From: Christensenella sp. UBA4626
Lineage (GTDB): Bacteria; Bacillota; Clostridia; Christensenellales; UBA1242
DNA length: 64,000 nt
Direction: 5' to 3'
Assembly: GCA_002406115.1 (NCBI GenBank)
Contig: DHNC01000035.1
Location: forward strand, 473-64,472
Position 1 is the first letter of the stretch; every line of letters begins with the position of its first letter. Both the position numbers and the translations under genes were made by a program. Below, one piece after another: positions 27,309 to 37,226 of the stretch. Below the pieces are notes generated by a model. That model was not told the origin of the DNA. It saw only the letters and a program-made list of their open reading frames with translations, and ran no database searches.

Positions 27309-28807
27309 TTATAGTCGTCTGGTAGGTCGTTTAAAAGCAGTAGAGTGTCGGCAGAACTTAACAAACCAAAATATTGTTTTGCGTGGTTTAAATCATGTGC
27401 AAACAATATTTTTTTTGTTGGGTTGGCGTCTAAAATGCCTTTTGTGATTGCGTCCTTGTTTGTGTGTCCGACAATGACGATAAAATCAAATTCACTTAAC
27501 ATTTTGCCAAGTTTTTGATTGATTTTTTCTTGAAATTTTCCGCCTTCAATTATGCCGGGGGTGACAACCATTTTTTTGCCTGAAGTGTGCTTTAAAACAT
27601 CCAAAGATTGTTCGGCACTGGTCAAAGAACAATTGTAACTATCATCCAAAATATTTATTTGTCCTTTAATATATTCCAGCCGGTGAGGGGTTGGGGTTAA
27701 GGTGCTGATTGCTTTGCTTAAATCTTCTTTGGATATTCCAAGATTTATTGCCAAAGCGGCGGCAAGCAAAATATCTATAATATTGTTTTTGCCAAGCAGC
27801 CGTGTTTTGCAATTAAACTCAAAATCTTTACAATGCAAAACAAACCTCATTTCAAAATCTTCAATTTTAATATCTGTTGCAAAAATATCAGAGGATTTAT
27901 TTAAAGTTGAAACGGAAAATTTTCCGCCAATTTTTTCATCAAAAAGCGGTCTGATTTTTTCGCAATCCAAATTGTAAACGCAAGGTTTTTCTTTTAAAAA
28001 TACGCATAGTTCATTTTTGGTTTTTACGATGTTTTCAATCGTCCTAAAAGTTTGCAAATGTTGTGGCGAAATTTGAGTTAAAATCCCATAGTCTGCACCA
28101 AACAAATTGCATAATTTTTTTATGTCATTTTTATGCCTTGCACCATATTCTAGAATTATAAAATCAACATTTAAATCGGATTGATTTATAAACTTGCTTA
28201 TTCCAAGTGGAGTGTTAAAACTCTTTGGCGGAGCAATCACTTTATATTTCCTTTTTAACATAGAAAACAAAATATTTTTAACTGTTGTTTTCCCGTTGCT
28301 GCCAGTTATTGCAATTACCTTTGTGTTGCTGTTTTTTATTTTATTTTGAGCGGTCTTTATAAATTTATTGTTTTTAATTTTATTATAAAAATTTAAAAAA
28401 TTTGCAAAAAACGGTGCAAAAATCATTAAAATTATGCTTAAAATTGCATAATTTAAGAAAAATACTGGCAAAATTTCAATTATTGAGGCAATTATGTAAA
28501 TATTTTTTAACCTATTTGTTACAACTATCGGGGTCTTGTTGTTTGCTGCAATTTTGCAATAAATAAAGGGTAAAAATAATAGAATAATTAAATTTGAAAA
28601 AAATGTGAAAAATAAATTAAAAATTAAAATTTGTGCGACAAAAATTGACAGAGAAAACACCTCAAAAATCCAATATTTGAAATTAAAATATGATAAATAT
28701 CGTATTGTGTTGTAATCTCGCAATTGAAATAAATGCAAATAATTTTGCAAACATATTATATTTGTTATCCCGATAGCGAAATTTAAATAATAATTAAAAT
28801 AAATCAT
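27305..28807 (-). CDS. MurF-type Mur ligase with an N-terminal membrane domain
   Basis: 500 aa. Residues 1 to about 145 hold several hydrophobic segments. The ATP-dependent ligase begins near 160 with ITGSNGKTT (about 168-175). Further on are the MurF-like segments DDSYNCSLTSAEQSL and PTPHRLEYI. MurF adds D-Ala-D-Ala to UDP-MurNAc-tripeptide. The soluble N-terminal UDP-binding domain of normal MurF is missing and replaced by membrane segments. The ligase may therefore work at the membrane, or on a different acceptor. It overlaps the hydrolase gene by 4 nt (ATGA). ddl, which makes D-Ala-D-Ala, lies nearby. Confidence 0.85.
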   Translation of the reverse strand: MIYFNYYLNFAIGITNIICLQNYLHLFQLRDYNTIRYLSYFNFKYWIFEVFSLSIFVAQILIFNLFFTFFSNLIILLFLPFIYCKIAANNKTPIVVTNRLKNIYIIASIIEILPVFFLNYAILSIILMIFAPFFANFLNFYNKIKNNKFIKTAQNKIKNSNTKVIAITGSNGKTTVKNILFSMLKRKYKVIAPPKSFNTPLGISKFINQSDLNVDFIILEYGARHKNDIKKLCNLFGADYGILTQISPQHLQTFRTIENIVKTKNELCVFLKEKPCVYNLDCEKIRPLFDEKIGGKFSVSTLNKSSDIFATDIKIEDFEMRFVLHCKDFEFNCKTRLLGKNNIIDILLAAALAINLGISKEDLSKAISTLTPTPHRLEYIKGQINILDDSYNCSLTSAEQSLDVLKHTSGKKMVVTPGIIEGGKFQEKINQKLGKMLSEFDFIVIVGHTNKDAITKGILDANPTKKILFAHDLNHAKQYFGLLSSADTLLLLNDLPDDYN

Positions 28808-29532
28808 AAAAAATTTACCAAAAAATTGTTAAAAATAGCGTTTTGTTTTAGATATGCAAAATGGTCTGAATTTGCAACATAAATCCTTGTTTGATGTTTG
28901 TTCTTTTTGATAATTTCATGAGCAATCCAGATAGGTGTTTCTTTGTCAAATTTGCCCCAAAAAAGTAAAATTGGAAAAGAGAAATTTATCATATTTTTTG
29001 TGTTTAAATTTACAACATTTTTAAAGGTTTGCTTGTTTGTATGGCTAAGTCCAAAATAATCCAACTTTTTAATTTTTTCTAACAAAAATTCATTTTTTTT
29101 GTGTTTTAATAGGCAAATTGTGTTATTTTTATCTATTTTTTTAAATAAATTAAATTTTTTTAAGCCGGCACCGCCCGTTGCAACCATTTTTTTAATATTG
29201 AAATTTTTGTCGTTTTTTGCAATCAAATTTAGGATTGTGACAACCCTAAAACCAAAACTGTGACAGACAATCTTGATGCTAGCGATGTTAAGATTTTTGA
29301 TTAAACAATAAACACAATTTGCGAAGTCAAACATATCCCAAATTTGATTGGTTGGGCTGATTGTGGGAAGGGTGATAGCAAGCACATTTTGAGTTGCTTT
29401 TAAAATGTTTATCGAAGCGTCAAATGAATGTTTGTTGCCTCCCCAGCCGTGCAAAAACAAAACGCAATCATTTGTGTTTTTGTGGCTGCGATAATATGTG
29501 TAATCAATGACTTCGCCATGATAGCAAAACAT
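28804..29532 (-). CDS. Alpha/beta hydrolase
   Basis: 242 aa. Oxyanion-region motif LFLHGWGGNKHSF, nucleophile elbow CHSFGF, acid in FWGKFDKETP and final histidine in NSDHFAY give a complete Ser-Asp-His set. The substrate is unknown. It is translationally coupled to the MurF-like gene by a 4-nt overlap, which may imply a cell-envelope role. It is divergent from ddl. No strong ribosome site is seen at the ATG. Confidence 0.85.
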   Translation of the reverse strand: MFCYHGEVIDYTYYRSHKNTNDCVLFLHGWGGNKHSFDASINILKATQNVLAITLPTISPTNQIWDMFDFANCVYCLIKNLNIASIKIVCHSFGFRVVTILNLIAKNDKNFNIKKMVATGGAGLKKFNLFKKIDKNNTICLLKHKKNEFLLEKIKKLDYFGLSHTNKQTFKNVVNLNTKNMINFSFPILLFWGKFDKETPIWIAHEIIKKNKHQTRIYVANSDHFAYLKQNAIFNNFLVNFL

Positions 29533-29611
29533 AATAGTTTTTATGAAAATATTTTTGAAATTGTCCTAAGCGGGCAGTAAACAAAAAGCAAAAGAAAGAA
29601 TATAAAATAAC

Positions 29612-30685
29612 ATGAAAAAAATTTGTGTAGTTTTTGGTGGGCAAAGCCCCGAGCATGATGTGTCCATAATCACAGGGATGCAGTGTGCAAAATTTTTACA
29701 GGCAAAATATGATATTGAAAAAGTATATTTAGGGCTTGATAATAAATTTTATTTAGCAACAGATATTGACGATTTAACTCAATTTTCCAACAAACAAAAT
29801 TTAAAATTAAAGCCAGTCATTTTTGCTGATGGATTATATAAATTAGGCTTTGGACTTAAAAAAATTTGTGATGTCAGTTGCGTGGTGAATTGCTGCCATG
29901 GTGGCGTGGGTGAAAACGGTGCTTTGGCGGGCTTTTTTGAGGCTGTGGGCGTAAAGCAAACTACGGCATCCTGTTTGGCTTGCGGTATTGCAATGGATAA
30001 AAGCCTAACAAAGGAATTGGTTTCAAAAATTTGCGCCACGGCAAAAGGTGTTAAAATTGACAAGCAAAATTTTAAAGCTATGACCGAATACGTTATTGAA
30101 AACTTCAATTCCAAATTTATTGTAAAGCCAAATGCATTAGGCTCTTCGATAGGGGTAAAGGTTTGTGATAAAACCGATTTTAAAGACCAAATTGAGGCAA
30201 TTTTTGAACTCAATGATGACGCCCTTGTCGAAGAAAAAATAGAGCCGATGATTGAACTCAATCAAGCCTGCTACAAAAAAGGCGACCAATTGGTTTTGAG
30301 TGCGATAGAACAGCCGCTTAGCCACGCCGACTTTTTGACGTTTGACGAAAAATATCGTCATGAAAGCAAAACCAAAATGAAGGACAGAATCATCCCAGCG
30401 AAAATTGACAAATCGCTTGAAGAGCAAATCAAAACGACCACAACTCTCATTTACGAAAAACTATACATGAATGGTGTGGTGAGAATTGATTATATGTTCA
30501 ATTTAGAAACAAAAACATTGTATTTCAACGAAATCAACACAATCCCCGGCAGTTTGGCGTTTTACTTGTTTGAGCCGATTGGTATCGACTACATCAGCCT
30601 GATTGAGGATTTGATTGCCAACGCAACCACCCCAAAAAAATATTCGTATTTTGACACCAAGATACTTACAAAAAAATTGCTTTAA
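29612..30685 (+). CDS. ddl: D-alanine--D-alanine ligase
   Basis: 357 aa ATP-grasp ligase making the D-Ala-D-Ala end of peptidoglycan precursors. Seen: FGGQSPEHDVSI at the N terminus, HGGVGENGALAGFFE, the ATP-grasp segment IVKPNALGSSIGV, and NEINTIPGSLAFYLFEP near the end. The weak AAAGAAAG before the ATG may serve as a ribosome site. Alternatively TAAACA-N17-TATAAA ends 5 nt before the ATG, the same leaderless layout seen elsewhere. Divergent from the hydrolase/MurF pair. Confidence 0.95.
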   Translation: MKKICVVFGGQSPEHDVSIITGMQCAKFLQAKYDIEKVYLGLDNKFYLATDIDDLTQFSNKQNLKLKPVIFADGLYKLGFGLKKICDVSCVVNCCHGGVGENGALAGFFEAVGVKQTTASCLACGIAMDKSLTKELVSKICATAKGVKIDKQNFKAMTEYVIENFNSKFIVKPNALGSSIGVKVCDKTDFKDQIEAIFELNDDALVEEKIEPMIELNQACYKKGDQLVLSAIEQPLSHADFLTFDEKYRHESKTKMKDRIIPAKIDKSLEEQIKTTTTLIYEKLYMNGVVRIDYMFNLETKTLYFNEINTIPGSLAFYLFEPIGIDYISLIEDLIANATTPKKYSYFDTKILTKKLL

Positions 30686-30705
30686 AAAAAATAATTTGGT
30701 ATAAT
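30677..30705 (+). promoter_or_regulatory. Promoter of the parE-parC operon
   Basis: TTGCTT (30677-30682), 17 nt, TATAAT (30700-30705). Leader of about 35 nt with GAAAGGGG before the GTG start. The -35 overlaps the ddl stop region. Confidence 0.75.
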
Positions 30706-30745
30706 AACCCTGTAAAATAACAATATTTGAAGAAAGGGGTTAATT

Positions 30746-32710
30746 GTGTCTGCTAGTTATGATAGTAAAGATTTGATTGTTTTGGAAGGGCTGGATGCTG
30801 TACGTATGCGCCCGGGTATGTATATAGGTACAACAGGTGTAAAAGGTCTTCACCACTTGCTTTGGGAAATTATTGACAACGCCATTGATGAGGTGGCAAA
30901 TGGTTACGGCAACAAGGTCGAGGTTACTTTGCACAAAGACGGCACTGCGTCGGTTATGGACAACGGTCGTGGTATTCCAGTAAGCCCACACCCAAAACTT
31001 AAAATCAGCGGTGTAGAGGTGGTTTTCACTCAACTGCACGCTGGTGGCAAATTTGGCGATAACAACTACAAATATTCCGGCGGTTTGCACGGCGTTGGTG
31101 CTTCTGTTACAAACGCTCTCAGCCGTTATTTGGAAGTTACTGTTTTTAAAGACGGTCACAAATATTTTGCAAGGTTTGAGTCGGTTGAAAAGAACGGGAA
31201 AATCCACAGCGGTGTTCCAGTTCAACATTTGACCGAAATGGGCAAAACAACTTTAAAAGGCACTTATGTTCGCTTTTTGCCGGACGATAGGGTGTTTAAA
31301 GATATAAAATTTGATTACGATACGGTTTACGAACGTCTTAAAGAAACGGCATTTTTAAACAAAGGTGTGCACATCGAATTGATTGACGAACGCACCAACA
31401 AGCACGAAACTTTGTGCTTTGAAGGCGGTATCAGAGATTACGTAACCAGCCTTACAATGGACAAAAAACCATTGTTTGTGCCACCAATTTACATTGAAAA
31501 TGAGATTGACGATACATTTGTATCGCTTTCTTTGCAATATGTTGATAATTACACCGAAAGCATTTATAGTTACGTCAACAACATTCCAACCCCAGAGGGC
31601 GGCACACACGAGGTTGGCTTTAAAACCGCACTCACAAAAGTGCTTAACGATTTTGCAAAAAAGCACGGACTTGTTAAAGATAAGGATATTCCTTTTATTG
31701 GCGATGACTTCCGTGAAGGGCTTGTGGCAGTGCTTGCAATCAAGATGAAAAATGTTCAGTTTGAGGGGCAAACCAAAACCAAACTTGGCAATGTTGAGGC
31801 TCGTTCTAGGGTGGAAAGTGTCTGCACACAAGGTTTAAACGAGTTTTTCCAAGCAAAGAAAAACGAAAATATTGGCAATATTATCATAGATAAGGCAAAA
31901 GGTGCGGCACGTGTTAGAGCGGCAGCAAAACACGCCAAAGATTTGACAAGGGCAAAGAACTCAATTGAGGGCAATATGTTGCTTGGCAAACTTGCAAATT
32001 GCACCAGCAAAAATCCAGAATTGAACGAGATATTCATTGTAGAAGGTGACTCTGCGGGCGGCACAGCAAAGCAAGGCAGAGATAGGTATTTCCAAGCGAT
32101 TTTGCCTTTGCGTGGCAAACCATTAAACAGCGAGAAAAAGCGTATTGACCAAGTGCTTGCAAATGAGGAAATCCGCACGATTATCGGTGCGTTTGGAACT
32201 GGCATTGGTGAGGACTTTAAACTTGAAAACTTAAAATATCACAAAGTTATCATTTTAAGCGATGCCGACCAAGACGGTATGCATATCAGATGTATTCTTC
32301 TGACTTTCTTTTTCCGTTATATGCGTCCGCTTATCACAAACGGCAATATTTATGTAGGTATGCCACCGCTTTACAAGGTGACAACTAAAGATAAAACTTG
32401 GTATTGTTACACTGATGACGAACTTACAGAAATAACTTCAAAACTTAAAAATTACAATTTGCAAAGGTATAAAGGTCTTGGCGAAATGAGCGCCGAACAA
32501 CTTTGGACAACCACCATGGACCCAGCGCACCGCAGCATGATTAGGGTTACTTTGGAAGATGCTATGATGGCGGACAAGCAAATCAGTATGTGGATGGGCG
32601 ACGATGTGGGGCCAAGAAAGGATTATATAAACAAAAACGCAAACTTCAACAAAGTTGATGCCTTTGAAACAAAGAAAAACGACAAGCAAGATAAAGAAGG
32701 GGAAAACTAA
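30746..32710 (+). CDS. parE: Type II topoisomerase ATPase subunit, ParE/GyrB family
   Basis: 654 aa. The GHKL ATPase has [23 protein letters not shown] and [16 protein letters not shown] GGLHGVGAS. The TOPRIM domain has EGDSAGG and SDADQDG. The C-terminal [10 protein letters not shown] motif is present. It lacks the DNA-binding insert of proteobacterial GyrB. I lean to ParE because the partner A subunit lacks a GyrA box; gyrB cannot be excluded. GTG start with GAAAGGGG upstream. Its stop overlaps the next ATG by one base. Confidence 0.85.
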   Translation: MSASYDSKDLIVLEGLDAVRMRPGMYIGTTGVKGLHHLLWEIIDNAIDEVANGYGNKVEVTLHKDGTASVMDNGRGIPVSPHPKLKISGVEVVFTQLHAGGKFGDNNYKYSGGLHGVGASVTNALSRYLEVTVFKDGHKYFARFESVEKNGKIHSGVPVQHLTEMGKTTLKGTYVRFLPDDRVFKDIKFDYDTVYERLKETAFLNKGVHIELIDERTNKHETLCFEGGIRDYVTSLTMDKKPLFVPPIYIENEIDDTFVSLSLQYVDNYTESIYSYVNNIPTPEGGTHEVGFKTALTKVLNDFAKKHGLVKDKDIPFIGDDFREGLVAVLAIKMKNVQFEGQTKTKLGNVEARSRVESVCTQGLNEFFQAKKNENIGNIIIDKAKGAARVRAAAKHAKDLTRAKNSIEGNMLLGKLANCTSKNPELNEIFIVEGDSAGGTAKQGRDRYFQAILPLRGKPLNSEKKRIDQVLANEEIRTIIGAFGTGIGEDFKLENLKYHKVIILSDADQDGMHIRCILLTFFFRYMRPLITNGNIYVGMPPLYKVTTKDKTWYCYTDDELTEITSKLKNYNLQRYKGLGEMSAEQLWTTTMDPAHRSMIRVTLEDAMMADKQISMWMGDDVGPRKDYINKNANFNKVDAFETKKNDKQDKEGEN

Positions 32711-35133
32711 TGGCAAGACGAGAGATGAATTCTATTGAACCAACAGGCAATCTTTACACAATGACAGTTGAAGATGTTATGTCTTCAAGTATGTTGCCTT
32801 ACAGCGAATATGTTATTATGGATCGTGCCTTACCTCGTGTTGAGGACGGCTTAAAACCAGTTCAACGCCGTATTTTGTACGATATGATTGAACTTGGCTT
32901 AACCCCAGACAAACCATTTAAAAAATCCGCACGTGTGGTTGGTGACACTTTGGGTAAATTTCACCCACATGGCGATAGTTCAGTTTATGGCGCAATGGTG
33001 CGTATGGCTCAGGATTTTGTTATGGGCGAAAGGCTGGTTGAGGGGCAAGGTAACTTTGGCTCTATCGACGGCGACAGCGCAGCGGCAATGCGTTACACTG
33101 AGGTTAGATTGACACCGCTTGCATTGGAACTTATGCAGGATTTGGATAAGGACACAGTAAGTTTCAGTTTTAACTTTGACGACACTCTTAAAGAGCCGGA
33201 TTATCTGACAGGACGCTTTCCTAACTTGTTTGTAAACGGTGCGTCAGGCATCGCAGTTGGTTTGGCAACAAACATCCCAACCCACAACCTTGGCGAAATG
33301 ATTGACGGCTGTGTGGCATATATTGACAATCCAAATATAACCCTCACTGAAATGCTTAAAATCATCAAGGGGCCAGATTTCCCAACTGGCGGCATGATTT
33401 GTGCAAGCAAGGATATGGAGGAAGCGTACGCAACTGGTCGTGGCAAAGTGACAATGCGTGCAGTTTTCCACACCGAAGATGACAAAAATGGCAAAACAAA
33501 TATTGTCATAACAGAACTTCCTTATCAGGTGAATAAAGCGGAATTTTTGAAGTCAGTTGGCGACCTTAAAATCAAGATGAAAGACGAACTTGCCGACATT
33601 TGCGATATCACGGATGAAAGTGACAAAACTGGTATCCGTGCGGTTATCACAATCAAAAAGGATGGCGATGTTGACAATATTATTGCCTTGCTTTTAAAAC
33701 ACACCGATATGCAACTTAATTTCAACTATAACGTCGTTGCAATTGCTGACGGCAGCCCAAAACAACTTGGATTGCTGGCATATTTAAATTATTACATTAA
33801 ATTCCAAAACGACATTATTGTGCGCAGGACAAAATTCGACTTGGAAAGGGCAAAGGCTCGTGCACATATTGTGGAAGGGCTTTGCGTTGCAATTGCAAAC
33901 ATTGATGAGGTTGTAAAAATTATCAAAACATCAAGTTCGGTGGCGGATGCAAAATCAAAACTGATGTCAAGGTTTAATTTGACCGAAATCCAGACGCAAG
34001 CAATCTTGGATATGAGGCTTAGCAGATTGACTCACCTTGAAGTTGAAAAATTGCAAGAAGAACTTAAAGAATTGCACAAAACGATTGAAGAATTGACCGC
34101 AATTTTGGGCAGCAAAGCACGTCAAATGACAGTGATTAAAAAGGAACTTAAAGAGATTAAAGCAAAATATGCAACACCTCGCAAAACTCAAATTGTAACC
34201 AATTTTGAGGACTATGTTGTGACACCTATCGAAAAACTTTTAGATACTGAATGTGCGGTGGCAGTGACAAACGACGGTTTGCGCCTTAAAACTCTTGATA
34301 TCAAGCAAATCCAAAACGCAAGCCCAACTTATAGTTACGACAACATCAATGCTCTTCACAAGGCGATTGTTCACACCAGCATGAACAGCAAGGTTTACGC
34401 ATTTACAAACTTTGGCAACTTTTTCAGCATCCCAGTTAGGGATATTCCAAACAGCAAATTCAGCACAAAGGGCACTGCAATGAGCGAAATTGCCCATGCG
34501 GAAACAAAAGAAAAGGTTGTTGGCTTGTTTGCGGAGCAGGATTTTGAAGAAAATACTGAACTTATTTTCACCACACAAGACGGATATATCAAACGCAGCC
34601 CAGCAAGCGAATATGTTGGCTTAAAAACAGGCAGCGTGGCACTTAAACTCAAAGATTTTGACCGTGTTGTTTCCGTGCAGATAAACGACTATTTGCCATC
34701 AATTTTAATGGTTAGCAGCGACGGCATGGCTGTCAACGTGGAATATAAAACTGTGCCAGTGACAAAACGAGCAAGCGGCGGCGTTATTGGTATGAGTTTG
34801 AACGACAAAGAAAAGGTTATTTTCGCAAGTCAGGTCAACACTCTTGATAGAGTTTTGGTTGTAACGCCAGAGGGCAATGGCAAAAAGTTCAGCCTTAACG
34901 AACTTCCAATCAGCGCACGCAACCGCAAGGGCTTGAAAATTGTGACAGGCAAGGAAAAAGTTTTTGCAATCATTTCACCGATTGTGACAGGCGAAGTTGT
35001 GTTGCAAGATAAGGATAAAGTTTACGCAGTTGATGTGAATGATATCACAATTCAAACTCGCACAAGCGCTGGCAAACCACTTATCGCCAAAACAAAACTC
35101 GCACTCAAAGATGTTGGCTTGTATTTAAATTAG
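32710..35133 (+). CDS. parC: Type II topoisomerase DNA-cleaving subunit, ParC/GyrA family
   Basis: 807 aa. The cleavage domain has [23 protein letters not shown] [34 protein letters not shown] and the active tyrosine in [11 protein letters not shown]. The C-terminal beta-pinwheel is present. At the place of the GyrA box (QRRGGKG in gyrases) I read an unrelated stretch, [15 protein letters not shown], and find no match elsewhere in the C-terminal domain. That favours topoisomerase IV (decatenation) over gyrase. Cotranscribed with parE. Only one A/B pair is in the window. Confidence 0.85.
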   Translation: MARREMNSIEPTGNLYTMTVEDVMSSSMLPYSEYVIMDRALPRVEDGLKPVQRRILYDMIELGLTPDKPFKKSARVVGDTLGKFHPHGDSSVYGAMVRMAQDFVMGERLVEGQGNFGSIDGDSAAAMRYTEVRLTPLALELMQDLDKDTVSFSFNFDDTLKEPDYLTGRFPNLFVNGASGIAVGLATNIPTHNLGEMIDGCVAYIDNPNITLTEMLKIIKGPDFPTGGMICASKDMEEAYATGRGKVTMRAVFHTEDDKNGKTNIVITELPYQVNKAEFLKSVGDLKIKMKDELADICDITDESDKTGIRAVITIKKDGDVDNIIALLLKHTDMQLNFNYNVVAIADGSPKQLGLLAYLNYYIKFQNDIIVRRTKFDLERAKARAHIVEGLCVAIANIDEVVKIIKTSSSVADAKSKLMSRFNLTEIQTQAILDMRLSRLTHLEVEKLQEELKELHKTIEELTAILGSKARQMTVIKKELKEIKAKYATPRKTQIVTNFEDYVVTPIEKLLDTECAVAVTNDGLRLKTLDIKQIQNASPTYSYDNINALHKAIVHTSMNSKVYAFTNFGNFFSIPVRDIPNSKFSTKGTAMSEIAHAETKEKVVGLFAEQDFEENTELIFTTQDGYIKRSPASEYVGLKTGSVALKLKDFDRVVSVQINDYLPSILMVSSDGMAVNVEYKTVPVTKRASGGVIGMSLNDKEKVIFASQVNTLDRVLVVTPEGNGKKFSLNELPISARNRKGLKIVTGKEKVFAIISPIVTGEVVLQDKDKVYAVDVNDITIQTRTSAGKPLIAKTKLALKDVGLYLN

Positions 35134-35266
35134 GATAAATTATAGATATCTAAAAAATGCAATGTATACAATGCAATTTGCAAAAATCAAATAGCATTAC
35201 ATTTAAAATTTGTCAAAATACAACATATTTTGGCATTTTTTTTAACAAAATTTCATATGTAAATAT

Positions 35267-35587
35267 ATGGAAGTTTCTTTCCAAGAACTGAAATGCAAAC
35301 AGGTTATCAACACGGTGGACGGCAAATGTTTGGGACATATCACCGACATAATTTTTGACATCGTCACCGCAAAAGCACTTGGCTTTATTGTGCCGCAATC
35401 AAGTTCGGGTTTTTGGGGATTGTTTAAGGGAAGCAAAGATATTTTTATTCCATTCAATTGCGTTTGCAAAATTGGGGTGGATGTTATATTGGTGGAATTG
35501 TATGTTGAGGATAACAAAACGCCGCCGCCTCCACCTCCACCAAAAGGAAAACAAAATATAATCGCATTGAACCAGCAGGAAAGATAA
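35267..35587 (+). CDS. PRC-barrel protein, YlmC/YmxH family
   Basis: 106 aa. LKCKQVINTVDGKCLGHITDIIFD and IPFNCVCKIG match the PRC-barrel family found in spore-forming Bacillota, where some members are sporulation-linked. The C terminus carries seven consecutive prolines before a basic tail. No ribosome site is visible at the ATG; TTGGCA-N18-CATATG stands about 7 nt upstream and may give a leaderless mRNA. Monocistronic. Confidence 0.75.
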   Translation: MEVSFQELKCKQVINTVDGKCLGHITDIIFDIVTAKALGFIVPQSSSGFWGLFKGSKDIFIPFNCVCKIGVDVILVELYVEDNKTPPPPPPPKGKQNIIALNQQER

Positions 35588-35898
35588 ATCAATTTTTATT
35601 TTTTATCCTAGGTTGCCAATTTTAAAACCGCATTTCCAAATTTAAGAGGATGAGGCGAGTTTCCAAATATTAGGTAAATAATTTCATGCTCATACCAGTT
35701 GTTGTGGTATTATATTTTTTATTATCAAAACAAAATTTTTGCATTAAATTTTAAAAACTTTAAAAATTGTATGTTTTTTTGTTGCTAAATTTGACGTTTT
35801 GTGGTATGCTACTACAAAGAATATGTCGAACTTCAAGTCAACCTTGTTGATTGCAGTTTTGGACGAAAGCATTATATAAAAAGGGAGAAAAATTTAAA
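35588..35898. other. Intergenic region between the PRC-barrel gene and nrdR
   Basis: 311 nt without a supportable gene. It holds a weak hairpin (ATACCA at 35692 with TGGTAT at 35705, then a T-rich run) that may end the PRC-barrel transcript. It also holds the nrdR promoter at 35782-35810 and a roughly 75-nt nrdR leader. The nonamer TTTCCAAAT occurs twice near 35632 and 35661. Confidence 0.6.
35782..35810 (+). promoter_or_regulatory. Promoter of nrdR
   Basis: TTGCTA (35782-35787), 17 nt, TATGCT (35805-35810). Confidence 0.6.
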
Positions 35899-36333
35899 AT
35901 GCGTTGTATATTTTGCGGTAATAATGAAAGTAAAGTTGTAGACAGCCGATATTTGAAAGACACCAGTATTCGTAGGCGTAGAGAATGCCTTGTTTGTGGC
36001 AAACGTTTCACAACTTACGAAACTGTTGAAGCAAATCCAATGGTTGTAACAAATGTTGACAATGTGCGTGAACCTTTCAAAATTGAAAAGTTGGTGGAAA
36101 GTGTTAAATATGCAATCTATTGCACAAACGTGGCAGAAACTGCTGAGGATATTGCCAGCAGGATTGAAACCAAATTGTTTGCACTTCAACAACAAGAAAT
36201 CACAACAAAAGACATTGTGAAAGTGGCTTTGGATGTTTTGTTTGAAGTCAACGCAATGGCTTGTTTGGTTTATTACACTCAACATTCTGATTGTGAGACA
36301 TTTGACGATGTCCGCAGATTTTTGAGCAAATAA
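35899..36333 (+). CDS. nrdR: Transcriptional repressor NrdR
   Basis: 144 aa. The N-terminal zinc ribbon has CIFCG and CLVCGKRFTTYE, with the RRRREC basic patch between them, followed by an ATP-cone. NrdR represses ribonucleotide reductase genes according to ATP/dATP. In the ATP-cone the usual V-x-K-x-D-G is read here as VVTNVDN, so the first lysine is not conserved. ATG at 35899 is chosen because the zinc ribbon starts there and GGGAG lies upstream. Monocistronic, ending in a strong terminator. Confidence 0.95.
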   Translation: MRCIFCGNNESKVVDSRYLKDTSIRRRRECLVCGKRFTTYETVEANPMVVTNVDNVREPFKIEKLVESVKYAIYCTNVAETAEDIASRIETKLFALQQQEITTKDIVKVALDVLFEVNAMACLVYYTQHSDCETFDDVRRFLSK

Positions 36334-36354
36334 TTTTTTGGATTTATTCAATTT

Positions 36355-36379
36355 ATGCCTTGCTTGCGAGGCATTTTTT
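36355..36379 (+). terminator. Terminator of nrdR
   Basis: ATGCCT and AGGCAT pair around an 8-nt loop, followed by TTTTT. Confidence 0.88.
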
Positions 36380-36408
36380 GTTTTAAATTGTTTTCGGACG
36401 ACATGATT

Positions 36409-36438
36409 TTGACAAAGTTTTAAAAAGTGGGTTATAAT
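36409..36438 (+). promoter_or_regulatory. Promoter of the PAP2 gene, leaderless layout
   Basis: TTGACA (36409-36414), 18 nt, TATAAT (36433-36438), then exactly 6 nt to the ATG. No ribosome site. Confidence 0.8.
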
Positions 36439-36444
36439 AATTTT

Positions 36445-37092
36445 ATGAAAAACAAAAGCAAAGAAATTATTTTTTTATCTTCGGCAATCATCGCACTTTG
36501 CGGTTTTATTGCCATTCTTATTATGTTAAAAGTTGGCTATAACTTCAAAATCGACGGCTTGAACGTTTTTTTGTATGAACATCAAACCAATTTTTGGACA
36601 GGATTTTTTAAGGTTGTAACTTATTTTGGCGAATGGTGGGTGATTTTCCTAATCGGTGTTTTGGTGACAATTTTTTCAAAAGATAGAAAAGTGGGCTGGG
36701 TCAGTTTGATAGCTGCTGTCACCGCCGCTTTGCTTTGTGTTAGTGTCAAATATATTGTCCGCCGTCCACGTCCCGAAATGATGCTTATACATGAAATCGG
36801 ATTTAGTTTTCCAAGTGCACATACAATGATAAGTCTTGCTTTTTATGGTGTGCTTATTTACTTTGTAAATAAAAAAATCCGCAATATGCCATGCAGAATT
36901 GTTTTTAGCATTTTGCTTTCAATTTTGATTTTGACAGTAAGTTTTAGCAGAATTTATTTAAACGTACATTTTTGCAGCGATGTTTTGGCTGGCGTTTTGT
37001 TTGGATATGTTGCAATTTACATTGCCATTCAACTTGGCAAATTGATTTTTAAACCAAAGCCATCAAGTCAAATTTTAAACCAGCAAGACTAG
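36445..37092 (+). CDS. PAP2-family membrane phosphatase
   Basis: 215 aa with about five to six membrane segments. The three phosphatase motifs are present: KYIVRRPRP, FPSAHTM and SRIYLNVHFCSDVLAG. Such enzymes dephosphorylate undecaprenyl pyrophosphate, phosphatidic acid or related lipids; an undecaprenyl-PP role is plausible but not shown. The ATG at 36445 is taken because the -10 box occupies the earlier in-frame GTG region. Single gene with its own promoter and terminator. Confidence 0.9.
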   Translation: MKNKSKEIIFLSSAIIALCGFIAILIMLKVGYNFKIDGLNVFLYEHQTNFWTGFFKVVTYFGEWWVIFLIGVLVTIFSKDRKVGWVSLIAAVTAALLCVSVKYIVRRPRPEMMLIHEIGFSFPSAHTMISLAFYGVLIYFVNKKIRNMPCRIVFSILLSILILTVSFSRIYLNVHFCSDVLAGVLFGYVAIYIAIQLGKLIFKPKPSSQILNQQD

Positions 37093-37128
37093 GCAACCAC
37101 ACAAATTTTAGCAATAAAAAACCAAAAA

Positions 37129-37163
37129 CAACTTGTGTTCACATCAAAAAGCACAAGTTTTTT
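37129..37163 (+). terminator. Terminator of the PAP2 gene
   Basis: AACTTGTG and CACAAGTT pair, followed by a T run. Confidence 0.85.
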
Positions 37164-37226
37164 GTTGCATTAAACTTGGTTTTGTGTTAAATTAAAGGCG
37201 AAAATATATTTATTTAGGAGTTTATT

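Noticed and set aside
28760..28800. GATAGCGAAATTTAAAT inside the MurF-like gene as another copy of the hairpin repeat
   Set aside because: It is within coding sequence, lacks the paired arms, and matches only the short core.
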